Of a stretch of DNA of 64,000 nucleotides, positions 10,006 to 19,435 are shown in pieces (within the stretch, counting starts at the first letter, position 1; every line of letters starts with the position of its first letter). The stretch is from Furcasterigmium furcatum (taxonomy: Eukaryota > Ascomycota > Sordariomycetes > Glomerellales > Plectosphaerellaceae). Under the pieces are notes generated by a model that saw only the letters and a program-made list of their open reading frames with translations, was not told the origin of the DNA and searched no databases. Location of the stretch: the NCBI GenBank assembly GCA_001599815.1, contig BCIA01000005.1:2397088-2461087 (forward strand). The letters are read 5' to 3'. The position numbers and the translations under genes were made by a program.

Positions 10006-11844
10006 GGTTGTGACGATGCCCGAACGAATCTCTGGAGAGATTGTTGGCGAGAAGAAAGAAAGAGGGAAGCTCCAGCTTCAGGAGGAGGCGGCAAGAGATG
10101 GAAGAAAGTGCCCGGTCAACCCGAGGGTGGTTCCCTCATGCACGTCTCCCAGTGGGACGGACAGCTGAGGGAGGGAGTGCGGCCGAAAAGGGATCGAAGG
10201 GACCTGAACCGATAGTGCAGATCTACTAGGGGCGGGCTTGATGGAACTTGGCTACATGCCAGCGCCGGCGTGGTGCCGCTGTTTGGTCTTGGCGGGGCGC
10301 CGAATTGCGTCTCGTGTTCCTGCAGGAGACCCAGCGGTTGGACGAGGTGGAGGATAACGAATTCTCTGGCGGCGACGATGCGGGAGAGGAAGTTGGCCGG
10401 GCTGGATGATTAAAGTGACGAGATGGGCTGTGTCTTTGAAGAAAGATGTCCACACTACGCTGTACGAAGCCAACCTAGGCCCACGAGGCGGTCCGACTGT
10501 GAATGTTTCAAGGCCCCTCCGCAGTGACAACGGGGGCATGTCTTGGTTGCGGCAGGTACAACGGGGGGCACTGAGGATGGCCGGGAAGGATCCAAGGATC
10601 GCTGCAGGGGGATCGCCTTCCAGAAATGTGGGACAGCTCTCGGGTACATCCAGGTACTTCCCTTAGGTTGAAAGTGGCACTGCAATGCAGGACGCGACTC
10701 GATAACCTCGAGATATCCAAGCTTCAGGTACTCCTGCCATGAATGTTCAATGGCACAAGCATCAGGCGACAGTATCCCCCTCACAATCCGAAGGGCAATT
10801 GAATGGTCCGTCCTGGCGTCATCGACACATTCAACCTGGAACTGCTGAGGTGGTGCTAAGCGCCCAAAGTTCAACTGGAGAGACAGAAAGCCAGAACGGT
10901 GGACGCAAACAGGACCCTTATCGCTGGTTAAATTGGTGGCACTTCGCCAGGTTTGCCCTACACGGTCGGGCAGGCCTGTTGGTGGCGTTCTCGATGTCTC
11001 GCGCCCGTCTTCCCTCAACGGATGCCATCCCTACCTCGGCAAGCATTCCTAGGCGAGGAGAACTACTCGAGGGTGACAGGAAATGCTAACGTTAGAACCC
11101 TTCTCGCCTTGACAGTGCCTGCTTGGATTAATAAATGCGACGGGATTTCATGCTGTGCTTTGGTGTTGGGAAAACACGGAGCGTCTCGCCATCTTGGAAA
11201 GGGGGCCAAGTACCGACAAGTACCACATAGCGCCTCTGGTCGCAGCTGAGATGGAAGGCGTCACCGACCAACGCAATCCAGCCCCCGGTTGGGTCCCGAT
11301 AATGCGCTCGGTAGTGCTCCTAGTCGCATCCAAATTTGGAAATGCTTGGCCCAGACATCGACCCTTTTCCCTCCCCACCTCGTACCTCTGGGAAAGGGAA
11401 GCCCGAAACATCCATCCCATCCGAGCTCCCGCCGCTGGGAATGTCTTCTCTGTCGCGTCCCGTCCCAGAAGCACATTCCAACTTCGGCGCGTTAAACAGC
11501 AGGTCACGTCGTCCATTCCTCACTCGACCTCACCAGGAGTTTGCTCCGGCATCCTGGCTTCGTTGACTTGGACTTGACCTGGGCCGCGAACAGACGCAAA
11601 CCGCCAACTACGCTCCTCCTCGAATGGTCATCTGCCCCCTTGGCAGTTTCATGGGATCAGCGATATGACCTTGCAGCGCATCTGAGCTCTGTCCGACGAT
11701 CATCTCGCAGTCCGGCCAACTTCTTCTCCCGACCACCGAAACCTCGCGATAACCTACTCTTGTTCAACACCTAACAGCTAGCCATCGCACAACCGAACAG
11801 AATCGAAATTGCGCCGTCGCTGGGCCTCCAGCCTCGCCACCGCA
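10006..11844. other. Intergenic between head-to-head DUF5672 genes
   Basis: 1.84 kb shared upstream region of the two DUF5672 paralogues. Several 60-190-codon frames exist on both strands, but none has a recognisable domain or convincing splice context. The first ~170 bp beside copy A are purine-rich on the plus strand (GAAGAAAGAAAGAGGGAAG) and the last ~300 bp before copy B are CT-rich, fitting two divergent leaders. Confidence 0.5.
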
Positions 11845-13167
11845 ATGGGAATCGTCTCCAACCCCAGCGGCATGTTCGCCGTCACCAAAGGGCGCGTCTT
11901 GGTGGTTTTGTCACTGGCCTTGACGTGAGTACCCGATACTCTGACAGTTTCCACAAACGTCGTGCCACCAGACTGACGACATCGCAGATGGTGGTTCGCC
12001 CACATTCTTCCTCACTACCAGCCCATGATCCGTCAGGAGCTGAGTTCAAGGTTACAAGAGGCCAGGCAGAAAATTCCGAGCATCAAGGTCGACTGGCGCC
12101 CGTCGGATGATCCTCGCGCAAGATACAACTCGTCCAAAGTCGCCCTAATCATCGAACCGAGACCTATCCCCCATCTCGTCCCCCAACTCCTGCACATGAC
12201 CTCCGTTGTTCCACCCGACTGGAGGTTCATGTTTATCGGCTCCGAGAAGAGCATCATCAGCGTGGGTCGGAGTTACGCCATTAAGCACCAGCAGGTGATC
12301 GGAAAGCTTGACCTCATGATCCTGCCCGAGCCTTGGGAGATTGCAAGCAAGGAAAGCGTACACCGCCTCCTCACAGATAAACGATTCTACGACGAGTTCT
12401 TGCCAGGAGTGGAATGGATCTTGAAGTTCGAGTCGGACAGCATTCTGTGCTCCAACTCGGACAGCAGTCTCAACGACTGGCTGCACTGGAGCTGGGCCGG
12501 CTCTCCCAGGTAAGTTATCTCTGTACCTGTACCGACTTGGCAATTTATGTCTAACCGAATAAGGTCCCCCGATGACCGCTTCGCGGGCAACGGCGGCCTG
12601 TCTTTGAGACGTGTTTCCGCCATCAAACGAGTCCTGGGATTCCAGGAGCGCTACAATGATACCGAACCCGAGGACGAATGGTTCGGCAAGCGAGTGTGGA
12701 TACTTCCCGGCGAAAAGGTGGCAGCTGGCCTCGACGGCGCTCTTGCCGTGGAAGACGTTTACATGGAGAAGCCGATGGGCTACCACATCCGTGATGGCGG
12801 GAATGGCATCTCCGAGAAGGTATGGCAGGACCCAGGTCAACGCAAGAAGATTTTCGAATACTGCCCCGAGCTCAGCTTGATCATGGACATGAAGCTGGAG
12901 CGCGAGAGGTGCCTGGGCGACAACAAGCAAGGCAGTATTGGGCCGACTCCGGAGGAGCTCAAGGCTAATCAGGAATTGGAGGAGAGGAAGAAGCAAGAGC
13001 AAGAGAGGAAGAAACAGGAAGAAGAGCGGAAGAAGAAGGAAGAAGAGGAGAAGAAGAAGCTTCTCGAAGAGGAGGCACAAAAGACACGGCTTGAGGGTGC
13101 ACCCGACCAGGCCAGCGACCCTCCAGCTCCGCCGGACAAGGTGCTGGAGGGAGAGGGGCCAGTATAA
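11845..13167 (+). CDS. DUF5672 glycosyltransferase-like type II membrane protein (copy B, charged tail)
   Basis: Three exons (11845-11924, 11988-12509, 12564-13167), introns of 63 nt (GTGAGT..CAG) and 54 nt (GTAAGT..AAG with a TCTAAC branch), 401 residues. The N-terminal anchor is about residues 16-36 (RVLVVLSLALTWWFAHIL). The luminal domain parallels copy A: YNSSKVALIIEPRP, SVVPPDWRFMFIGS, the acidic motif KFESDSILCSN, and FAGNGGLSLRRVSAIKRVL. Copy B differs in having a ~40-residue Lys/Glu/Gln-rich segment (about residues 335-375, ERKKQEQERKKQEEERKKKE) predicted to be a single charged helix or coiled coil, then a Pro/Asp-rich end. Copy A lacks it. Core similarity suggests an old duplication followed by divergence. 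Substrate unknown. Confidence 0.9.
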
Positions 13168-14671
13168 GATGTGGACGACAACAGAATCCCATCAAAGGTC
13201 CGTCCAAGGCCGTACCAACATCCGGGCAGACGTGATTTTCCCAACATTTCGGTGTTACTTGGTTGGCTACGGTGCTGAGCAGGCGAGGATCTGGAGTACC
13301 TGGCGTTTTTTCTCTTTCGAATTATCTTCGCCAACCACCCACTCTATACCATATCAAGACGGGGCGTTGGAGCTGACCGCACACACGTCGCGCCAAAGGG
13401 GGGCCAGCCCACCTTCATGGGCCAGACCCAAGCTGTCGGGGCGGTGGTTCCCGCGGGGGCGCCCGACTGGACCGGTGATTTCAGGCTGATGGGCCGCGTG
13501 AGTGTTGCTGCGGATGTTGTGTGACAGTGTATGAAGGCAGTCATCACGGGTCCGGCGTTAGACGAGGGAATATTGTACGAAGCCGGGCGGACCATACGAA
13601 TTGTCCTTTTTTAGTGTATCACCAGCACATTGAAGCATCATCAAACTTGCAGCGCATCCAACCCGTCGTTTCTCGACCATAATCGTCACCCTTCAGGGGC
13701 ATCAGCTCTGGAGGCGCCAATGGCCTGAATGAGCCTCTCGTACCGCATTCCCGTGTCAGGAGAGAGGCGCAAGCCCTGCAGTAGAGTCGCCCGATCTTCA
13801 GGCGACGACTCGACGGCGCCGTTCTTTGTCCGATGTTCACGTCGACTAAGAGAGCCGAATCCGGCAGTGGCGCCCTGGCCCAGAGCGGTCCGGGATCGAG
13901 ACTACAGAGTTTCTTTCTTCATGGGGATTTGCCGTGGTCCAGGCTTTTTGACGGTCCGTTACGGAAGGGGCTCGGGCTCGGAACTCTCCTTTTAGACGGG
14001 GTGGTCTTTGTTCTGGTGCTGGGGTTGGTGGCTTTCCGCATGCGGACGACAGAGGGGGGGCTTCTCTACCGACGCAACGGGTGAGATCATCGACCGTCTC
14101 TTGTCTCAGGAGGGAATCTGGGACAAAGACGGCTACTATTACCGCGAGTGCTCCAGACCTGGGGGCGTTCTCGAATCTCATTGCCCTCGGGCCCCCGCGC
14201 AGTGTGTCCCTCAGTCCGAGGTTCTGGGCGGTGGTCCCTGAGGCTGAGGTTGCCCTAGTGCCGGTGGCCCAGGTTCACCGGCCAAGGGCTCGACAAGTTT
14301 ACCGGTCCAGGTCCACGGGTCGTATGAGTGCGGTGGCTGGAGGCGTGGTCTCGACCCGAGATTCTGGGTGGTCGAGCCCCTTGAGAGGCTCGCGGCGTGG
14401 TGGTTCGAGGCTCCCAGCTGAGGACGCGATTTGTATACTTAAGAGCATCAACTTCCTCGGTGTTCTTGAGGTTTTGATCTCTAGCATTGGCAAGCTTGTT
14501 CAAGACTTTCATCTCATTGCATCTTTACCCGGCTTGATCTTGACGGAGTCGTTGGTCGTTCACACGGCTCTCTCCTCTGCGCAAACAACTTGATCTTTGA
14601 GATTCTCATCAGCCTTTTCCTTGCCCTACCTGCCTCATCGCCATATTCTTATTACCTGACAACTCGGCATA
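13168..14671. other. Intergenic
   Basis: 1.5 kb without a supported gene. An 83-codon ATG frame at 13833-14084 has one hydrophobic stretch but no family resemblance, so I leave it unannotated. The final ~150 bp before 14672 (TTGATCTTTGAGATTCTCATC, CTTGCCCTACC) look like a leader for the CBM18 gene. Confidence 0.5.
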
Positions 14672-15459
14672 ATGCGCTTCGCTCAGCTTGCACTCATTGC
14701 CCTTGTCGGGATGGAGGGCGTCTACGCCGGGCATCCCGGTAATCAAAAGGGGCACCTCGATAAGGGCCTTGTCGAACATCTCGTCAAGCCATCGTATCCC
14801 AAGAAGACCGACACCTACGCAAACAGGGCTCGTCCTCTGCTCCCCCCATCCAGTATGTCTATTCCATCCCACGTTGGGCGTCTCGGCTCTCGTGTCTCAT
14901 GTCTCACGACTGCCCACCCATCATCACTCCGTGCCGTTACTCTGCCATGTTCTTCCAGCTAACATCCATCCCAGACAAGAAGGGCAACACCCGCCGAGAC
15001 CTCGCGCCCTCTCTCGACGGAACCTGCGGTGGTAGCAAGACCTGCGAAGGTTCCTCCTTCGGTCCCTGCTGCTCCAGGGACGGCTGGTGCGGCTCCTCCG
15101 TGGCCTCCTGTGGCACCGGCTGCCGCGAGGGCTACGGCATCTGCTCTTCTGCCAGGCTCGCTGAGCGTCAGGCGACAGACTCATCTGCCTGCGACGCACC
15201 TTCTAGCACTGCCAGCGGCACTCCCAACGTCGTCGTCGCTTCCCCTACATCCACCTCGACCTCCGCCGCCGCCGCCGCCTCGACCTCCGCCGCCGCGCTC
15301 GCGGTCAGCACGAACGGCAAGTGCGGCGCTACGGCTAAGATGACCTGCACCGGGTCCAGGTTCGGAACTTGCTGCAACAGTGCCGGGTCTTGCGGGAGCA
15401 CCACCGCGTTTTGCGCGAAGACCCGGGGCTGCCAGCCCCTGTATGGCAAGTGCACTTGA
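14672..15459 (+). CDS. Secreted protein with two CBM18 chitin-binding modules
   Basis: Two exons (14672-14852, 14975-15459) with a 122-nt intron (GTATGT..CAG, branch GCTAAC) give 221 residues. The signal peptide MRFAQLALIALVGMEGVYA is followed by a basic ~60-residue region. Two hevein-type modules each carry eight cysteines in the CBM18 pattern: module 1 (about residues 77-118) contains FGPCCSRDGWCGSS; module 2 (about 176-220) contains FGTCCNSAGSCGST. They are joined by an Ala/Ser/Thr-rich, probably O-glycosylated linker. No catalytic domain is present. Proteins of this layout bind chitin, protecting hyphal walls or sequestering chitin fragments from host or competitor; that role is inferred. 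Module 2 has Ser where module 1 has Trp in the binding face. Confidence 0.85.
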
Positions 15460-16285
15460 GGAAATGGCGGTGTATGCGGCATTTTGAGACTGGAGTTTGG
15501 AGTGGACGGACAAAAAGGCGTTATTGGTTCACATACTACAGGCAATGAATGATAGAGTTAATGTGTACTTATCTCATACGTTGTTTTCTGGGAGACTGGT
15601 ACGGTTTTCAGGGACAAGCCGGCATATCTTGAATCAAATCAGAATGATGAAGTTCATGAGATCTATACATCTTGCTGAGAAGTTGCAATGTCGTGATGAA
15701 GTAGCAGTAAGAGCAAGACTTGAGGGTCACCGAACAATATGTTTCGGGGACATTTCTCACCTTTGGAATAGGGGCATCGCCGTTCTACTTGTCTCCCCAT
15801 GGTTCATCCTGTGCGGCCTTTTCTTCTTTTCTTCTTTCCAATTATGGGTTAGCCTCCCAATTTAGTACCTGGGAGTTCACCAACTAACCCAAAGATTGAA
15901 GTATTCTATGCCTGATATTTTTGAAGGTAAAATTGATCGAGACTGTCCCCTGGAGTCGTGGCGAGTAGATACATAATGCTGGATAATGAGGAGAAGCCCC
16001 GATACCTAAATACTTCAGTGCAAATCCCCCATATCGCACGCCTCTATCCGGTCATGCGTCAATTGAGACATCCCCATTCCTCCAGCATCATCCTCTCACC
16101 GCAAAGCGGCGACGTGCATCTCACTCAGACCGAATTTCTTGCCTCCTGCACCACCCGCAGGAAGTCTCACACCGGCGTCTTCGACACGCTCCAGTTCATC
16201 CCATCTCGCGGGCCACGTTCACCCGGCCCCGGTAATGTGACACGGCCCTCCTGCGGCGATCCTTTCATACCTAGCAAACATAACC
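15460..16285. other. Intergenic, AT-richer
   Basis: About 825 bp. The first ~450 bp are noticeably AT-richer than the neighbours and likely contain the CBM18 gene 3' UTR. The last ~250 bp become GC-rich toward the TAE1 start. I see no gene or clear repeat. Confidence 0.5.
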
Positions 16286-17638
16286 ATGGCGGACAACACG
16301 CCCGACGACATCACGGTGCCACCGCCAGACGCGCTCATCAGCCCCGACGATGGCCGTTCCTACTGGCAGTCTATTGACGCCGACGTCGACGGCATGCTGG
16401 GCGGCTTCGCCTACATCAGCCGCGCAGACCTACAGGGATCGCGGGCCTTCCTGGCCAAGCTGGGCATCGGCGCGAAAGGCGGTCTGCGGACCGTCACCCG
16501 CGCCCTCGAGGGCGGTGCTGGGTATGTCCCCTGCTCCCATTTTCTACGTATTCCTCTTGCTCGAGGTCTTCCTGATCATTGCCCTGCTCCGGCCCCTGTC
16601 GCTGTCCTGCACATGGGGTGGCCAGGCCGACGTGCATCATGTATTGCTTGCACCCGCACGCAGCCAGACGCAACGGGCAAGAGAGACGCCGAGCGCATGT
16701 GATGGGCGAGAACCCCGGGCGACATGTCATTGCGCGTGCTTTTTCGCTCGGCGTCCTCCTCACGTCAAGCGACTGTGGATCTCGCGATCATGGATGGCGC
16801 TCGGGATCAAGATCCATCGAGCTGCCGGACCGGGGTGCGAGGGCCCTCACCGCCCCCTTCACCGCCTGTGTTCTCATGCGCGCGACCGGTGCAGCCAACA
16901 GCGCCTGCGCACTGGGCCTGGGGGTTGGTCGTGTCCCGGCGTCCGTAACCTTGGTAACTGCTGGACTGCCTCGCATCGAGGACGAGAAACCTTACCCAGG
17001 GCGCTGCGCCAAGCGAGGGGGGCTGGCTGCTTTTCGTCATGTCGCGTCTGACGCCGTTGTCGGACATGAGGATGCATGCGACTGAACCGAGAATGGGAGA
17101 GGTGTTCGAGGCTGACTGCTGGGTGCGGACAGTATTGGCCGGATTACGGAGGGCATGCTCCTCGATGTCGCGCGCCATGTAGACGTCGTCGAGCCCATCG
17201 CCAAGTTCACCGAGAAGCTCGCAGCCCGCCCCGACGTAACAGTACACAACGTCGGGCTCGAGGAGTGGGTACCGCAGGACGGCACGACGTACGATGTCGT
17301 CTGGAACCAGTGGTGCGTTGGCCACTTGACCGACGGGCAGCTCGTCGCATACCTCCGGCGGTGTCGCGGCGCGTTGGCCCCTGACGGCTTCATCGTCGTC
17401 AAAGAGAACCTGACGCGGCAAGGCGAGGACCTCTTTGACGATGTCGACAGTAGTGTGACAAGGTATATTGGCGGTGAAGGTGCGCCGAGTGAGAAACATA
17501 CGTGCTGACACGCCAGGTAGGACCGACGAGAAGTTCCGCCATATCTTCGAGGAGGCAGGCCTCTCCCTGCTCAAGACAGAATTGCAGCGCGGTTTTCCCA
17601 AGGAACTCTTCGCCGTCCGCATGTATGCTTTGAGGTGA
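16286..17638 (+). CDS. TAE1: Alpha-N-terminal protein methyltransferase (NTMT1/Tae1)
   Basis: SAM-dependent enzyme that methylates the exposed alpha-amine of proteins beginning Xaa-Pro-Lys after Met removal; ribosomal proteins are the known yeast targets. Three exons (16286-16521, 17133-17462, 17521-17638) give 227 residues, the usual family size. Exon 1 includes GRSYWQSIDADVDGMLGGFA. Exons 1 and 2 join to form the SAM motif GAGIGRITEGMLLDVA (near residues 77-92), followed by VDVVEPIAKFTEKLA and YDVVWNQWCVGHLTDGQL, the specific NTMT1 blocks. Exon 3 ends FAVRMYALR. Intron 1 is 611 nt, far longer than any other intron here, and cuts the SAM motif (GTATGT at 16522; branch CTGAC, CAG at 17132). 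Intron 2 (17463-17520) is ordinary and ends CCAGGTAG, so the preferred acceptor keeps the frame. Confidence 0.9.
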
Positions 17639-18452
17639 CCTCGAGGGGGTGGCACTTGACCTCGATAGAAGCGGCAGCAAGCGCCCATGCTGCCCCGGAA
17701 CGGCGTAATTTGCCAACTGCCATCCATTGGGGACCAGTCAGTTCACGAGACGAGCCAAGTCCTGATCGACAAGCCTGACCGGCGCTCCTCGCCCGCTGAG
17801 CCGACAGTCATCGGAGCCGGTCGGCGCCCAAGCGCGTACCCAAATTCTCCGACTCGAGCATCTACATACACGTAGCCGGAGAACGGGTGGCTGGGACAGC
17901 CCTGGTCCATGTCACCGCCCTCACTCGCTCCCCTTCCATGTCCGGCGATCTGCAACCCTCATGGGGTGTTCCTCGGATGCCAGCGAATCGCGCAGGTGTT
18001 CATGCCAGGCTCTCCAACGGACGCGCAGAGCATGGCGAAGCGAGCGAGGCTCGGCGACAGAAGCACGTTCGCCAGCTGCAGGGACACCCTCGCGTACATA
18101 CATATATAGAACAGGGCGAACGAGCAAGGGGCAACAAAAGCATTGATGCCCAAATATATGCGTGTCTCCAACTCTATATCCACGTCTGCTCTAACACCAC
18201 GACCACCACCAACTCATCGTACCCGCCGGGCGGTATGTGTCAGTGCTCCATTCGCACGCGCCCGGGATCACACTCTGCTGCACCTCATTCCCGTCCGCCC
18301 GCGGATGTAACCCTGCCCATCGTGACTGCCGACCGCCCCGTCTCCGTGCGCCACGCGTCCGCCTCTGCGTATAAGACCCGCCGGGAACCATGCGCTGCGC
18401 CGCCGCAGCAGCTCCGGGCATGTCTCACCCTGACCCGTCTGCCTGCCGTTAC
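17639..18452. other. Convergent intergenic
   Basis: 814 bp between the 3' ends of TAE1 and the SMP-30-like gene. Scattered open frames overlap on both strands without domain character. The segment 18090-18240 is AT-richer (CATACATATATAGAAC) and is probably UTR. Confidence 0.5.
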
Positions 18453-19435
18453 TTACTCGAGCTTGAACTCGAAGGGTTCGAGCCCCGTCACGCCAACGTC
18501 GACCTTGAACACGGCCCCGCTGTTCTCGATCTCCTCGGCCGTGCCGCTGCCCTCGTCCATGCCGGCCGTGGTGGCGAAGAGTGACGTGCCCACGAACTGG
18601 ACGCAGGTGATGTTGCGCGTAGGGAAGTGCACCTCGCCGATGAGCTCACCCTGGGGCGAGATCTTGAGGACGCGGGCCTCGCCATAGACGGCGTGCCAAA
18701 GGTTGCCGTCCACGTCGACGCGGAAGCCGTCGGGCTCGCCGGGGCCGTCGTGAATGTAGAAGGGGCGCTGGTTTGCGTAGGTGCCGGTGGAGTCGTCGTA
18801 GTCGAAGGCGTAGATGGTGCGTTGCGTCGAGTGGGTGAAGTACATGATCTTGCGGTCGGGAGACCAGTTGATGCCGTTGGGAATGACCAGGTCATCGATG
18901 ACCTTGGTGGGGCCGGACTTGCCGACGAAGAGGTTCAGAGAGCCTGAGGGTGTTTGTTAGTCGTGATGCAGGTGAGGTCAAGGGGGTCGGACGGTCACCG
19001 CGAGTGAGACATACCCTCGGGCTTGAAGTCGCCCAGGCCGAAGTCCGTCATTGTGCCGAACCAGAAGCGGCCGTTAGGGTCCACGGCACCATCGTTACCG
19101 CGCAGACGCTCATTGTCCTCGTCGTTGAACTTGCCGATCGACTCGTACTTCTCGGTTTCCCGATCAAGCACAGCGATGCCGTACTTGAGGCCAACCAGGA
19201 TCTTCTTGGCAGGGTCAACACCCTCGATATCGGCGGTCACAGTAACGCGAGTATCAAGTTGGATGGTCTTGAGGGACGAGGGACCTTGCGCGAGATCAAC
19301 GCTATGGAGTCTGTTCTTCTTGATGTCGACAAAGCGCAGCGTGTTGGTCTGCTTCTCGTAGTAGGGCCCTTCGGCAAGACCACAGTGGAGGTTGATGTAA
19401 GGCTCTCCGGCCTTCCACTGCTGAGAAGGAGCCAT
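18453..19435 (-). CDS. SMP-30/gluconolactonase-like enzyme
   Basis: Two exons (19435-19015 and 18943-18453), intron 18944-19014 (GTATGT..CAG), 303 residues. It folds as a six-bladed propeller with a divalent metal, usually hydrolysing a sugar lactone. Diagnostic blocks are present: GLAEGPYYEKQTNTLRFVDI (metal-ligand Glu), NDGAVDPNGRFWFGTM, VIPNGINWSPDRKIMYFTHS (metal-ligand Asn) and EPDGFRVDVDGNLWHAVYGE (catalytic or ligand Asp). The frame also opens 14 codons upstream at a GTG, but the ATG at 19435 (MAPSQQW) is the only Met start and matches related N-termini. No signal peptide, so cytosolic. Physiological lactone is unknown; a role in galactose, pentose or ascorbate-type catabolism is only family-based inference. 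Confidence 0.88.

Noticed and set aside
13833..14084. 83-codon ORF with one hydrophobic segment
   Set aside because: No signal-peptide logic, conserved motif or splice partner; length expected by chance in GC-rich DNA.
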